Notes under the pieces: model-generated
What the model was told of the DNA's origin: nothing
The model's input: only the letters and a program-made list of their open reading frames with translations
The model's database searches: none
From: Bacteroidales bacterium
Lineage (GTDB): Bacteria; Bacteroidota; Bacteroidia; Bacteroidales; JAADJA01
DNA: 58,767 bases
Direction of reading: 5' to 3'
Assembly: GCA_016783885.1 (NCBI GenBank)
Contig: JADHVR010000013.1
Coordinates: 1-58,767 of the forward strand
Made by a program: the position numbers and the translations under genes
Shown here: positions 28,266 to 38,220 of the stretch, piece by piece
How positions within the stretch are numbered: the stretch's first letter is position 1
Layout: each line of letters opens with the position of its first letter

Positions 28266-29222
28266 ATGACAGAAAGAATCATCAGCATTACATCCTACAG
28301 CCCGCTTGACATTTACGGAGTAAATGATAAAAACATCAATCTTATTAAGTCCTATTTTCCAAAGTTAAAAATTATTGCACGTGGCGATATGGTAAAAGCC
28401 ATTGGTAATAAAGATGAACTTGACGATTTTGAGGAGAAGTTCAATTTATTACTTCTTAATTACGACAAATTCGGTAAGCTAAGTGAGATTGATATTGAAC
28501 AAATTATGGGAGAAGAAGATAATAATGTTTCGACAGTTTCTTTTCCAAAATCAAATGATGTTTTGGTTCATGGAAGGGGAGGGTTGCTTGTAAAAGCATT
28601 GACCGAGAACCAATGCAAGATGGTGGAAAGCAGTGAGAAGAACGATTTGATTTTTGCCATCGGTCCCGCCGGAACAGGTAAAACATATACTGCCGTTGCA
28701 TTGGCGGTGAGAGCGTTAAAGAATAAGGAAGTAAAAAGAATAATTTTAACACGTCCTGCAGTTGAGGCAGGAGAAAACCTGGGTTTCTTACCCGGCGATC
28801 TCAGGGATAAGCTTGATCCATACTTGCAGCCTTTATATGATGCATTAAGAGATATGCTACCCACGCAGAAGCTTCTGAAATACCTGGAAGATGGCACTAT
28901 TGAGATTGCTCCGCTTGCTTTTATGCGCGGCAGAACCTTAGACCATGTATTTGCTATTTTAGACGAAGCTCAAAATGCAACCGAAATGCAGTTGAAGATG
29001 TTTGTTACACGTATGGGACGAACGGCTAAATTTATTGTTACCGGCGATATTACCCAGATTGATCTTCCGAAAAACCAGGCTTCCGGGTTAAAGCAGGCTG
29101 CAAGACTATTAAAAGATATTCGCGGTATTGATTTTATTTATCTGGATGAGAGGGATGTGATCAGGCATAAGCTGGTAACAAGGATCATTAAGGCATATAA
29201 TAGTAAAGATAGTGGATTATAA
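28266..29222 (+). CDS. phoH: PhoH-like ATPase
   Basis: The 318-residue protein has an N-terminal KH-like region and a P-loop ATPase of the PhoH family. Walker A is GPAGTGKT at 133-140; LTRPAVEAGENLGFLPGDL, AFMRGRTLDHVFAILDEAQN and VTGDITQIDLP are all family motifs. PhoH proteins are linked to RNA handling and often lie near RNase YbeY. Here the neighbours are the DUF62 gene and purC. Confidence 0.94.
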   Translation: MTERIISITSYSPLDIYGVNDKNINLIKSYFPKLKIIARGDMVKAIGNKDELDDFEEKFNLLLLNYDKFGKLSEIDIEQIMGEEDNNVSTVSFPKSNDVLVHGRGGLLVKALTENQCKMVESSEKNDLIFAIGPAGTGKTYTAVALAVRALKNKEVKRIILTRPAVEAGENLGFLPGDLRDKLDPYLQPLYDALRDMLPTQKLLKYLEDGTIEIAPLAFMRGRTLDHVFAILDEAQNATEMQLKMFVTRMGRTAKFIVTGDITQIDLPKNQASGLKQAARLLKDIRGIDFIYLDERDVIRHKLVTRIIKAYNSKDSGL

Positions 29223-29262
29223 GTGTTCAAGTGTTCATGTGTTAAAGTGTTAATGTGTTCAA
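29223..29262. repeat. Octamer tandem repeat, five units, directly after the phoH stop
   Basis: GTGTTCAA, GTGTTCAT, GTGTTAAA, GTGTTAAT and GTGTTCAA run head to tail from the first base after the phoH stop codon. After it, about 29265-29325 resembles part of the dispersed repeat around 40245-40300. Confidence 0.65.
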
Positions 29263-29382
29263 GTTAAGACATTTCAGATCGAAATATGAATGTGGGCAAG
29301 AGACCTGAATTGTCGAAATAAAAAGCAATAAATAAAATCCTGTTAATAAAAATAGTAAACAAAACATAATAAACAAATAAAA

Positions 29383-30333
29383 ATGAGCAACGCAATTATT
29401 AAAACCGGTTTCAGTTTCCCGAAGCAAAAAAGTTTTTATAAAGGAAAAGTCAGGGACGTTTATAACATTGACGATAAATTTTTAGTGATGATAGTTAGCG
29501 ACCGCATTTCGGCTTTTGATGTGGTTTTGCCTAAGGGAATTCCAAACAAAGGTCAGGTTCTAAACCAAATTGCTTCAAAGTTTCTAAATGCAACGGTTGA
29601 CATCTGCCCGAACTGGAAAATAGCTACACCCGATCCTATGGTTACCATCGGACATTTTTGCGAACCTTTTGCCGTTGAAATGGTCATCCGGGGTTATCTT
29701 ACAGGCAGTTCGTGGCGAACTTATAAAAAGGGTGCAAGAGAAATTTGCGGCATACCTGTTCCTAACGGTATGAGGGAGCATGAGAGATTTCCCGATCCTA
29801 TTATTACGCCAACTACAAAAGCCGCTAAAGGGCATGATGAGGATATCTCAAAGGAGGAAATTATTGAGCAGGGTCTTGTTTCTGAAGAAGATTATGCACT
29901 TCTTGAAAAATATACTGCCGAACTCTTTAGACGCGGCTCGGAAATAGCTGCCGATAAAGGGCTTATCCTGGTTGATACTAAATATGAATTTGGTAAAAAA
30001 GACGGTAAAATATTCCTGATTGATGAAATACACACACCCGACTCTTCACGTTATTTCTATAAAGACGGCTACGAAGAAAGATTTGCAAAAGGAGAGCCAC
30101 AAAAACAATTATCAAAAGAGTTTGTCCGTGAATGGTTGATGGATAATGGTTTCCAGGGACAGGAAGGGCAAAAGGTTCCTGAAATGACTGATGAATTTAT
30201 TAATAGTGTCTCCGAACGGTATATCGAACTTTACGAAAAAATTACAGGCGAGAGGTTTAAAAAGTCGGAAACCGGAGATATATTAAAAAGAGTCGAAAAT
30301 AATGTCATGGCGTTCCTGGATGCGAATCTGTAA
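29383..30333 (+). CDS. purC: Phosphoribosylaminoimidazole-succinocarboxamide synthase
   Basis: PurC joins CAIR and aspartate in the eighth step of purine synthesis, using ATP. The 316-residue product shows [54 protein letters not shown] and [13 protein letters not shown] with [13 protein letters not shown], all diagnostic. It is the longer monofunctional form seen in Bacteroidota, yeast and plants. It lies 160 bp after phoH. Confidence 0.96.
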   Translation: MSNAIIKTGFSFPKQKSFYKGKVRDVYNIDDKFLVMIVSDRISAFDVVLPKGIPNKGQVLNQIASKFLNATVDICPNWKIATPDPMVTIGHFCEPFAVEMVIRGYLTGSSWRTYKKGAREICGIPVPNGMREHERFPDPIITPTTKAAKGHDEDISKEEIIEQGLVSEEDYALLEKYTAELFRRGSEIAADKGLILVDTKYEFGKKDGKIFLIDEIHTPDSSRYFYKDGYEERFAKGEPQKQLSKEFVREWLMDNGFQGQEGQKVPEMTDEFINSVSERYIELYEKITGERFKKSETGDILKRVENNVMAFLDANL

Positions 30334-30370
30334 GTGCAAAACAGTGTGTCAATAAGAGTGATAGCTTCTA

Positions 30371-30613
30371 TTAGTTAGTTAATAGATTTTCTACTTTTTC
30401 CCTTACAATATTATGCGGTATTCCTTCTCCGTTATCAAGCTGTTTAATTCCTTTTTCAATTGTCTTTTTTTCATGAACCGAAAGTATATCCCACCAGTCA
30501 ATGTTTTTAGTTTTTAATTGAAGAAAAAATGTCTCAATTTTGTTCAAAATGTTAATATCATCTGTTTCAACAACTAATCTGTGCAAATTACTTTTTATCT
30601 CAGCCGTATTCAT
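30371..30613 (-). CDS. Antitoxin-like small protein (orphan)
   Basis: The 80-residue protein has a helical N-terminal half and a tail KGIKQLDNGEGIPHNIVREK, a pattern seen in many Bacteroidota addiction-module antitoxins paired with RelE/ParE toxins. No toxin gene is adjacent: purC lies on one side and an aminotransferase on the other. It may be a solitary antitoxin or a remnant. The family call is tentative. Confidence 0.55.
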   Translation of the reverse strand: MNTAEIKSNLHRLVVETDDINILNKIETFFLQLKTKNIDWWDILSVHEKKTIEKGIKQLDNGEGIPHNIVREKVENLLTN

Positions 30614-30720
30614 AATTACTTTTAATAAAAAATACTAAATAGTTCTTTGATGCAAAGATAAAAAAAAATTAGCTTTGTCTCAATTTTATTAAATTTAAAA
30701 ATCTAAAATCTAAAATTAAT

Positions 30721-31929
30721 ATGATCCCTTTTTCCCCGCCCCGAATGGACCGAAAAATCATTGATGAAGTGATTGATACGCTGAACTCCGGCTGGATAAC
30801 TACCGGTCCGAAGGTTAAAAAGTTTGAAGAAAAGATAACAGAATATGCAGGGCATAAAGCCACCTTGTGTACAAGTTCCGGCTCTGCAGGTCTGGAATTA
30901 ATGCTTCGGTGGTTTGGCGTGCAGCAAGGCGATGAGGTAATAGTTCCGGCTTATACCTATTGTGCTACGGCAAATGTAATAGTTCATTGCGGAGCAAAAC
31001 CGGTTTTTGTGGATGTAGAGGATGATTTTAATATTTCCATAAAAAAAATTGAAGAAGCTGTTACAGATAAAACCAAAGTCATTATACCTGTTGACCTTGC
31101 AGGCTTTCCGTGCGATTATGATGAGATCAATTCATTAGTCAGGAGGAAAGATATTGTTGAAAAATTTATTCCTGATACAAATGAACAAAAACAGCTTGGC
31201 AGGATACTAATATTAGCTGATGCAGCTCATTCCATCGGGGCAGTTTATAAAGGAAAGAAAGCAGGCAACTTAACGGATATTACCGTATATTCGTTTCATG
31301 CCGTAAAAAATTTGACCACCGCCGAGGGTGGAGCGGTTTGCCTGAATTTGCATGATTCTTTTAATAACCAGGAAATTCAACAATACCTGAAGGTTAAGTC
31401 CTTGCACGGACAAACTAAAGATGCATTTTCAAAAACCCAGATCGGAAGCTGGCGATACGACATTATTGAGCCAGGTTATAAATATAACATGACCGATATA
31501 CAAGCTGCAATGGGGTTGGTGGAACTGGAAAGATACGATGTTGATATGTTAGTGAGAAGAAAGCAGATTTTTGATGCATATTCCGAAGCCTTTTCAGAAT
31601 ATAATTGGGCCTGGATACCGACTTATGAAACAGACTATAAAAAGTCATCTTATCATGCTTACCTTCTAAGAATAAAAAGTATTGATGAAGCTCAGCGCGA
31701 CAGGATCATTCAAAAAATATCTGAAAAAGGAGTTGCTGTAAATGTGCATTTTATTCCGTTACCTATGATGACTTATTATAAAGCACTTGGAAACGATATT
31801 AAAAATTATCCCCAGGCGTATGAAAATTTTTCAAAAGAAATAAGTTTGCCTGTATATTATGATTTGACTGATGAACAGGTTCAACAAGTAATTGAAGCTG
31901 TTGTTGAATCTATTGAGAAATCGGGTTAA
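30721..31929 (+). CDS. DegT/DnrJ/EryC1/StrS family PLP-dependent aminotransferase
   Basis: These enzymes aminate keto-sugars for surface glycans. The 402-residue product has the family layout: [59 protein letters not shown], the PLP-binding [16 protein letters not shown] and the Schiff-base Lys in [16 protein letters not shown]. The C-terminal half has [19 protein letters not shown]. The substrate cannot be read, but lpxD next door and the glycan need of the T9SS anchoring lipopolysaccharide make an envelope sugar likely. Its 3' end overlaps the convergent lpxD by 20 bp. Confidence 0.9.
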   Translation: MIPFSPPRMDRKIIDEVIDTLNSGWITTGPKVKKFEEKITEYAGHKATLCTSSGSAGLELMLRWFGVQQGDEVIVPAYTYCATANVIVHCGAKPVFVDVEDDFNISIKKIEEAVTDKTKVIIPVDLAGFPCDYDEINSLVRRKDIVEKFIPDTNEQKQLGRILILADAAHSIGAVYKGKKAGNLTDITVYSFHAVKNLTTAEGGAVCLNLHDSFNNQEIQQYLKVKSLHGQTKDAFSKTQIGSWRYDIIEPGYKYNMTDIQAAMGLVELERYDVDMLVRRKQIFDAYSEAFSEYNWAWIPTYETDYKKSSYHAYLLRIKSIDEAQRDRIIQKISEKGVAVNVHFIPLPMMTYYKALGNDIKNYPQAYENFSKEISLPVYYDLTDEQVQQVIEAVVESIEKSG

Positions 31930-32944
31930 TTTTTTTCTCAAGCTCATCAATCTTTTGTTTGATAGAGTGCAAGTTGCGGAAGTGGACATAAGATTTTCTG
32001 TACTTACTTATCTCGAAAGAAGGAGAACCTTGCACTATTTCACCTTTCTTCATAATACTATTACCAACACCCGCCTGAGCGGCTATCTTTACTTCATCGG
32101 CTATGGTTAAATGACCAATAATACCAACCTGCCCTCCTATCATACAATTTTTTCCGATTTTGGTTGATCCGGAAATACCGGACTGAGCGGCAATAACAGT
32201 GTTTTCTCCAATCTCAACATTATGAGCTATCTGGATAAGATTGTCTAATTTAACACCTTTACGTATAATGGTCGAACCGAGTGTAGCCCTGTCAATAGTT
32301 GTATTCGACCCGATATCAACATTATCTTCTATAATTACATTTCCGATTTGGGCAACTTTCATATAGTTGTTGTCAGTCTGGGGTGCAAATCCGAAACCGT
32401 CGCTGCCCACTATTACCCCGCCATGAAGTGTGCAGTTATTACCTATAATATTATCAGGATAAATTTTTACGCCTGTAAACAAAGTGGTATTATTTCCGAT
32501 TTTTGCATTATCTCCAATATAAACCTGTGGATATATTTTTACATTGTCGCCAATTGTCACATCGTTTCCGATTACAACAAATTCGCCGATATAAACATTA
32601 TTCCCGATCTTTGCTGTAGTCGAAATATAAGCCTGTTCGGAAATACCGGTTTTGTCAAGTTTTATCTTGTTATAAACTTCCAGCAGTTTGGCAAAAGCAG
32701 AATATGCATCATCCACACGAATAAGCGTGGTCTTGATTTTATTTTCAGGCTTAAAGTTATTATTTACAATAACTATTGAAGCATCAGTATTGTAAATATA
32801 TTGTGTATATTTCGGATTGGATAGAAAACTTAATGTTCCTTTTTTACCTTCTTCTATCCTTGATACGTAATTTACTTTTATATTAGGATCACCATCAACT
32901 TTTCCGTTGATGATCTGTGCAATTTGGTTAGCTGAAAATTCCAT
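31910..32944 (-). CDS. lpxD: UDP-3-O-acylglucosamine N-acyltransferase
   Basis: LpxD adds the second acyl chain in lipid A synthesis. The 344-residue product has the LpxD N-terminal domain ([20 protein letters not shown], then [20 protein letters not shown]) followed by a long series of hexapeptide repeats forming a left-handed beta-helix. The catalytic His lies in [17 protein letters not shown], and [15 protein letters not shown] is characteristic. It lies downstream of the HD hydrolase gene on the same strand (72 bp gap), a common order in Bacteroidota. Confidence 0.95.
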   Translation of the reverse strand: MEFSANQIAQIINGKVDGDPNIKVNYVSRIEEGKKGTLSFLSNPKYTQYIYNTDASIVIVNNNFKPENKIKTTLIRVDDAYSAFAKLLEVYNKIKLDKTGISEQAYISTTAKIGNNVYIGEFVVIGNDVTIGDNVKIYPQVYIGDNAKIGNNTTLFTGVKIYPDNIIGNNCTLHGGVIVGSDGFGFAPQTDNNYMKVAQIGNVIIEDNVDIGSNTTIDRATLGSTIIRKGVKLDNLIQIAHNVEIGENTVIAAQSGISGSTKIGKNCMIGGQVGIIGHLTIADEVKIAAQAGVGNSIMKKGEIVQGSPSFEISKYRKSYVHFRNLHSIKQKIDELEKKINPISQ

Positions 32945-33016
32945 TTAAATCTGTCTTAGGTATTTTATTGAACGCAAATTTAGTGAATAATCAGGTAGTT
33001 GATGCTTAAATTATTA

Positions 33017-34261
33017 TCAGTTATCAACATCTTTGGGATAACAGATAAAATGTTTTGTTACAGCCTGTGAAAGAACGGAAATATTTAGCTGGTCGGAAGC
33101 TTCAACAATATCAAGGATTTTTCCCGAGCTGAAAAGTATATTTATTTTGTCTGCTTTAAGGTTGTATGCATAATTTGAAGTCGTATCGCTATAGAAAAAA
33201 TATTCGAGGTCTTTTTCTTTAAGATTATATTTAGTTATAATTTTTTCCTTTAATTTTTCAATATAGAAATAATCGAAAGGCTCAGGTTGTATTTTACACT
33301 TGAAAAGCTTACGGTTGACAAGGTTGCTGCTTAATATGGCTAAGATTTTGTCTTCATGGTTTGTCCAGACTTTAATAGATGTAAATATATCGAAATCATC
33401 AAGCATGGAATATTTTTCGAGTATCTCGGGATTTGAAAGTATATTATTATCACTGAAATTATTTTCAAGAAAAAACTTTAAAGAAGGGGTAGCAAACAGA
33501 TCGATGCCTTTTTTTACCAGATACTCTGCCCGTTTCAATATTTTCATTAGCATATTTTCTGCCGAAAGGACTGTTTTATGCAAATAAACCTGCCAGTACA
33601 TAAGTCTTCGTGCAACAATGAATTTTTCGAGAGAATAAATTCCTTTTGCCTCAACAACAAGTTTGTCATCAGACATATCAAGCATTTTAATAATTCTTTC
33701 AGTACTAACTATGCCTTCGGAAACGCCGGTAAAAAAACTATCTCGTGCCATGTAATCCAGCCTGTCCATATCGAGTTGGCTGGAAACTAATTGAGAGAGG
33801 TAATTTTTTGGATACTTATGCCTGAAAATATCGATACCAATAGAAAGCATTCCGTCAAATTGACTGTTTAAACGGTACATGAATATTTTTGAAATATCTT
33901 CATGATTTATATCTCTGATAATGGAATTCTCAAGTGCATGTGAGAACGGACCATGACCAATGTCGTGCAATAAAATAGCAATTAGAGCGCCTTGTTCTTC
34001 CTCCTTTGTTATTTTGTGCCCTTTTGCCTTTAAAACTGATAATGCTTGCTGCATCAGGTGCATTGCTCCTATTGAATGGTGAAATCGTGTATGCAAGGCT
34101 CCCGGATATATTAGGTGCGTTAATCCTAATTGCTTTATTCTTCTGAGCCTTTGAAAGTATGGATGTTCAATCAAATCGAATATCAACTTATCAGGAATGT
34201 TAATGAATCCGTAAACAGGATCATTAATGATTTTTCGTTTGTCTATTGAAGCGTCTGACAA
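33017..34261 (-). CDS. HD-domain phosphohydrolase (dNTPase-like)
   Basis: The 414-residue protein begins with INDPVYGFINIPD and has FQRLRRIKQLGLTHLIYPGA, the first metal His in HTRFHHSIGAMHL and the HD pair in LLHDIGHGPFSHALE. This is the family of YdhJ-like and SAMHD1-like deoxynucleotide or nucleotide phosphohydrolases. The substrate is unknown. It precedes lpxD on the same strand. Confidence 0.9.
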   Translation of the reverse strand: MSDASIDKRKIINDPVYGFINIPDKLIFDLIEHPYFQRLRRIKQLGLTHLIYPGALHTRFHHSIGAMHLMQQALSVLKAKGHKITKEEEQGALIAILLHDIGHGPFSHALENSIIRDINHEDISKIFMYRLNSQFDGMLSIGIDIFRHKYPKNYLSQLVSSQLDMDRLDYMARDSFFTGVSEGIVSTERIIKMLDMSDDKLVVEAKGIYSLEKFIVARRLMYWQVYLHKTVLSAENMLMKILKRAEYLVKKGIDLFATPSLKFFLENNFSDNNILSNPEILEKYSMLDDFDIFTSIKVWTNHEDKILAILSSNLVNRKLFKCKIQPEPFDYFYIEKLKEKIITKYNLKEKDLEYFFYSDTTSNYAYNLKADKINILFSSGKILDIVEASDQLNISVLSQAVTKHFICYPKDVDN

Positions 34262-34330
34262 AATATATTTTTTACAAAATTAACATTCTCGGCAGTAAAT
34301 CACACATTAGCTATTAAAAAAATAGTAGTA

Positions 34331-34365
34331 TTCAGCTATTTTTTTTTCTAGTGGTTTTCAGCTAT
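34331..34365. repeat. Dispersed repeat with TTCAGCTA ends, inverted partner at 40081-40114
   Basis: The 35-bp stretch begins TTCAGCTA, has a T-run and CTAGTGG, and ends TTTTCAGCTAT. Its reverse complement occurs at 40081-40114 with a few mismatches and one base fewer. It lies 70 bp upstream of the HD gene. Confidence 0.6.
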
Positions 34366-34588
34366 ATATTTCCCAGTATTTGATTATATTTTTACAAACA
34401 TATTGTTTAATATTGAGTTTAAAGGATGGTTTTATTTTATTTACACCTGCTCTAAGCAAAGAAGAGATTTTATGGATAAATCGGCAATCAGTTATAAGTA
34501 ATAAACCAAAACCAATTATATAGGAAGAGTTTTAAAACCTTCTTAATATTGCTGCCTGAATATTGGCGCAAAGTTTCTCATTCTTCAG

Positions 34589-34617
34589 ATCGCGGTCGAA
34601 AGACTGCGATTTTTTTT
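34589..34617 (+). terminator. Strong GAAA-tetraloop hairpin and T-run upstream of porX
   Basis: ATCGCGGTC pairs with GACTGCGAT around GAAA (one G-T pair), then seven Ts. It looks like a rho-independent terminator, yet no coding gene precedes it on this strand in the 431-bp gap 34262-34692. It may end a small RNA starting near 34400-34520, or act as an attenuator for porX. Confidence 0.6.
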
Positions 34618-34692
34618 ATTTCAAACAATAAAATACGTTTTTGTGCATTAAAGAATGGTGAAATACTTTATTTATAAAATTAAATTTTCCAA

Positions 34693-36246
34693 ATGGATAA
34701 AATAAACATTTTATGGGTAGATGATGAAATCGACCTGCTAAAACCCCACATTTTATTTTTAGAGCAGAAAGGCTATACAGTACATATCACAAATAATGGC
34801 GACGAAGCACTTGATATGGTGCGGAGCCAGCCTTACGATATTGTTTTCTTAGATGAACAAATGCCCGGTCTTTCAGGTATTGAAACGCTGGAACAAATGA
34901 AAGTGGATTTCCCGAACCTGCCTGTAGTGATGATAACTAAAAGTGAGGAAGAAACCATTATGGAGGAAGCCATTGGATCGAATATATCGGATTACCTTAT
35001 TAAACCTGTTAATCCAAACCAAATATTGCTAAGCCTGAAAAAGAACCTGGAAAACAAAAAGCTTGTGAGCGAAAAAACAACAACTCAGTATCAACAGGCA
35101 TTTAGCAAGCTGGGTATGAAGATATCCGGTAGTCTTGATTATGAAGAATGGATTGATGTTTACAAACGCTTGACCCGCTGGGAACTGGAATTAGAGAAAT
35201 CAACCGACAATAGTATTAAAGAAGTACTGAATATGCAGAAACTTGAGGCAAACCAGGTGTTCTCAAAATTCATTGAAAATAACTATATCGACTGGATTAA
35301 CGGAAATGCTGACGAAAGACCGATATTGTCGCATACCCTACTTAAAGAAAGGCTGTTCCCAATGTTAAATTCCAAAAATCCTGTTTTCCTTATTATTATA
35401 GATAATTTACGCTATGACCAGTGGAAGGTGATTCAACCTATTATTGAAGAATATTACAGGGTAACAAGCGATGAGATATTTTATAGTATTCTGCCAACCG
35501 TAACTCAATATTCACGTAATGCTATTTTTTCAGGGTTAATGCCTGCCGAGATCGAAAGAAAGTATCCGCAATATTGGATTAGAGAAGACGAAGAGGGAAC
35601 TAAAAATCAGTTTGAAGATAAACTGCTTGGGGAATTTTTAAAGCGTTATGGTAAAAACATTAAATTCAGTTACACTAAAGTTTTAAACCTGAATGTTGGA
35701 AGAAAGCTGGTAGATAATCTTCCGAACCTGTTGCGAAACGATCTTAATGTTATTGTTTACAATTTTGTGGATATGCTCTCGCATGCCCGCACTGAGATGG
35801 AGATCATCAGGGAGCTGGCAGACGATGATCCCGCTTATCGCTCATTGACATTATCATGGTTTGAACATTCTCCGTTGAAGGATATTATTGAATACCTTGG
35901 TGAAAAGAAAATAGACCTCGCTATTACAACCGATCATGGTTCGGTGCGGGTAAGTGATCCGGTGAAAGTCGTAGGCGACAGAAATACAAATACTAATTTA
36001 AGATATAAAACCGGAAGAGCACTTCAGTACAATAGAAAAGAAGTATTTGAAGTGAGAAACCCAGGCGATATCTATCTTCCTAAGTTGAATGTCAGCTCTT
36101 CATTTATTTTCTGTAAAAGAAACGATTTCTTTGCTTATCCGAATAATTATAATTACTACGTGAATTACTACAGGAACACTTTCCAGCATGGAGGGGTTTC
36201 AATGGAAGAGGTTATGATCCCTTATATTCAGTTAAAGGCGAAATGA
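34693..36246 (+). CDS. porX: PorX: response regulator with PglZ-type phosphatase domain, T9SS regulator
   Basis: PorX controls the type IX secretion system with the kinase PorY. The 517-residue protein has a CheY-like receiver (1-125; WVDDE acidic pocket, Asp54 in FLDEQMPGLSG, Lys in YLIKPVNP), a helical linker, and an alkaline-phosphatase-superfamily PglZ domain. The latter shows LIIIDNLRYDQWKVIQP, ILPTVTQYSRNAIFSGLMP, NFVDMLSHAR, ITTDHGSVRV and the final FQHGGVSMEEVMIPYI, giving the metal-binding Asp and His residues. Five T9SS cargo genes lie in this window. PorY and the secretion machine are not in view. Confidence 0.95.
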   Translation: MDKINILWVDDEIDLLKPHILFLEQKGYTVHITNNGDEALDMVRSQPYDIVFLDEQMPGLSGIETLEQMKVDFPNLPVVMITKSEEETIMEEAIGSNISDYLIKPVNPNQILLSLKKNLENKKLVSEKTTTQYQQAFSKLGMKISGSLDYEEWIDVYKRLTRWELELEKSTDNSIKEVLNMQKLEANQVFSKFIENNYIDWINGNADERPILSHTLLKERLFPMLNSKNPVFLIIIDNLRYDQWKVIQPIIEEYYRVTSDEIFYSILPTVTQYSRNAIFSGLMPAEIERKYPQYWIREDEEGTKNQFEDKLLGEFLKRYGKNIKFSYTKVLNLNVGRKLVDNLPNLLRNDLNVIVYNFVDMLSHARTEMEIIRELADDDPAYRSLTLSWFEHSPLKDIIEYLGEKKIDLAITTDHGSVRVSDPVKVVGDRNTNTNLRYKTGRALQYNRKEVFEVRNPGDIYLPKLNVSSSFIFCKRNDFFAYPNNYNYYVNYYRNTFQHGGVSMEEVMIPYIQLKAK

Positions 36247-36387
36247 GAATTAAAAAGGAAAGTCAAAATAACGAATAAAGAACAACAAAGTAAAAAGGGA
36301 AAATCTCACACGTATATGTAGTTGCGAGAAAACAGGTTACAGACCGCCATGTTATTTGCATTGAAGTTTCAAACTTCAATGTGCGAG
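36247..36387. repeat. Long direct repeat, copy 1 (with GCATTGAAGTT palindrome)
   Basis: Beginning at the first base after the porX stop, about 140 bp matches 40297-40431 in the same orientation, with scattered mismatches and small gaps. Shared landmarks are CAAAATAAC, GTTGCGAG, ACAGGTT and CCGCCATGTTATTTGCATTG. The right end is a near-palindrome GCATTGAAGTTTC/AAACTTCAATGTGC. Confidence 0.7.
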
Positions 36388-36432
36388 TGGGGGTGGGGTA
36401 TTTTACAACAGAACCTATATTTTAAAGAATAT

Positions 36433-36783
36433 CTAATTAAAACCCAGTTCCTTTTTAGCACCTGTCAAGATATAACTAATTTGATCTTTATAATCAACAC
36501 TTATCTCCTTTAACATAGGGTTTGTCTCAAAAAATATTTCTTCACAATTTTCACTATTTAGAACTGGTTTAGGCTGAATTGTATCATTAACAATATATTG
36601 ATTATCACCATCGATAGATGGATTTTTTGATCCATAATAACGATTATTTAAAAAACCCCAGATTATTCTATCTAGTAATGCTTCATTGTCTCCTATCTTT
36701 TTCAAAACTATTTCAGGATATTTCATAAATAATCGTTCAAAAGAAAAAGATATTTCTTCTTCTGCGGATCCAAGGTGGAGGTA
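36433..36783 (-). pseudogene. 3' part of a secreted-protein gene split by the IS
   Basis: This is the C-terminal 116 codons, starting YLHLGSAEEEISFSFERLF and ending LTGAKKELGFN. It has no start of its own beyond a GTG belonging to the target duplication. Removing the IS and one 8-bp duplicate joins it in frame to 37878-38171, giving a 214-residue protein. The function of the original protein is unknown. Confidence 0.85.
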
Positions 36784-36791
36784 CACATAAT

Positions 36792-37877
36792 GGCTCTAGT
36801 TTAAATTAGCGATTATTTTTGTATATTTGCCATATGAATAAAGTAGCAATAAAGTCATACATAATGAGCCTTCCCAAAATAGATCGGAAAGCTTTCATCA
36901 AAGAATTAGAACAAGAAATTGAGGATATAGACAAGTCTCTACCAGAGAGTCAAGAATACAGGAGGTATATTCTTAATAATAAACAAGGAGAATGCCCTCA
37001 CTGTGGTCATAAAAAGTACGTTAAATATGGAATAGATAAGGGATCGCAACGATATAAATGCAAATCCTGTAAGCGTAATTTCACCGAATATACTGGGACT
37101 TGGATGGCAGGTTTGCATAAAAAAGACAAGATTGATCACTACTTTAAATTAATGTCTGAAGAAAAGAGCCTGGATAAGATAAAAGAGATATTGGGGATAA
37201 ATAAGAAGACTGCTTTTGATTGGAGGCACAAAATACTTTCATCATTATCAGATATAGATAAAAGAGATTTTACCGGAATTACTGAAAGTGATGAAACCTT
37301 TTTTCTTCAATCAGAAAAGGGAAAACGAGTAGAAGGTCGAAAGCCAAGAAAAAGAGGAGGGGCTTCCCAAAAGAAAGGAGTGAATCAGGACCACATAGCA
37401 GTGATAGTAACTCAGGACAGGAAAAAGGAACTTGATTTAACAGTAGCAACAAAGGGAAGGCTGAAAAAGATTGATCTTGAAAAAGCAATAGGTAATAGAT
37501 TGAGCCAAGAAACTGTATTATGTTCAGACTCGCATGTTAGTTATAAAGGATTTGCGATAGACCATAATATTGAGCATCATCCTCTTCGTTCATACATTAA
37601 ACAACGTGTTAAAAATGGGATCTACCATATCCAACACGTAAACTCGACACATAACAAAATAAAAAAATGGATAGACAATAGATTTTGGGGTGTATCAACT
37701 AAATACCTACAACAATACTTGAATTGGTATAGAACAAAAGAAATGCTAAAAGACAGCAGGGAAATAACAAAAGAATTTGCTAAACAAACTGCACAGGACA
37801 TCAAAGCATATCAGAAGTTTAAAGAGATACCCATAAACTATCATCTATTAATATCATCGCAATAATAAACTAGAGCC
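36792..37877 (+). mobile_element. Complete IS1595-family insertion sequence with 8-bp target duplication
   Basis: The 1,086-bp element is bounded by GGCTCTAGTTTA and its inverted copy TAAACTAGAGCC, with partial pairing continuing about 13 bases further. CACATAAT is duplicated at 36784-36791 and 37878-37885. One transposase gene fills it. The perfect ends, duplicate and intact frame indicate recent insertion. The 8-bp duplication is what IS1595 elements make. Confidence 0.93.
36834..37865 (+). CDS. IS1595-family (ISXO2-like) transposase
   Basis: The 343-residue transposase has an N-terminal helical region, a zinc ribbon with CPHCGHKKYVKYG and YKCKSCKRNF (four Cys), and a DDE-type core. ITESDETFFLQSEKGKR holds the first acidic residue, VLCSDSHVSYKGFA the second, and HVNSTHNKIKKWIDNRFWGV the final part with the N-for-E substitution typical of IS1595. 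I chose the ATG at 36834; the frame extends five codons upstream to a TTG. A promoter -7 box (TATATTTG, 36822-36829) lies just before it, so the message is nearly leaderless or starts at the later ATG at 36864. Confidence 0.93.
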   Translation: MNKVAIKSYIMSLPKIDRKAFIKELEQEIEDIDKSLPESQEYRRYILNNKQGECPHCGHKKYVKYGIDKGSQRYKCKSCKRNFTEYTGTWMAGLHKKDKIDHYFKLMSEEKSLDKIKEILGINKKTAFDWRHKILSSLSDIDKRDFTGITESDETFFLQSEKGKRVEGRKPRKRGGASQKKGVNQDHIAVIVTQDRKKELDLTVATKGRLKKIDLEKAIGNRLSQETVLCSDSHVSYKGFAIDHNIEHHPLRSYIKQRVKNGIYHIQHVNSTHNKIKKWIDNRFWGVSTKYLQQYLNWYRTKEMLKDSREITKEFAKQTAQDIKAYQKFKEIPINYHLLISSQ

Positions 37878-38171
37878 CACATAATCAATATATGCTTGAG
37901 CACCAGAATCTCCATCAGCCTTAATACATACATCAGCAAAGGGCTTTGTTATGCTTTGCGAAACACTAATAGTACTATTATTAACAACATAATCACAATT
38001 CGAAAGCTCCTCGACGATACCAATACATTCTTTGAGATCTTCAAAAAATATTGTATCTTTTACTGAAGTCTCAGTTAATATCTGAAATAAAACATTACAC
38101 TTTTCAATATCTTGTTGAGAATAAGTGTGGTTTATAATAAACATTAATCCTATCAGCAAAAACTGTTTCAT
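37878..38171 (-). pseudogene. 5' part of a secreted-protein gene split by the IS
   Basis: The first 98 codons encode a signal peptide (MKQFLLIGLMFIINHTYSQ) and a Cys-containing domain ending AQAYIDYV. Translation now runs into the IS end and stops within a few codons after GSSLLLR. The remaining codons are at 36433-36783. I do not recognise the family; the signal peptide says it was exported. Confidence 0.85.
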
Positions 38172-38220
38172 AGATATTTAGGTTTAATTTTAATACACAT
38201 ATAAATTTAATGACCCCACT

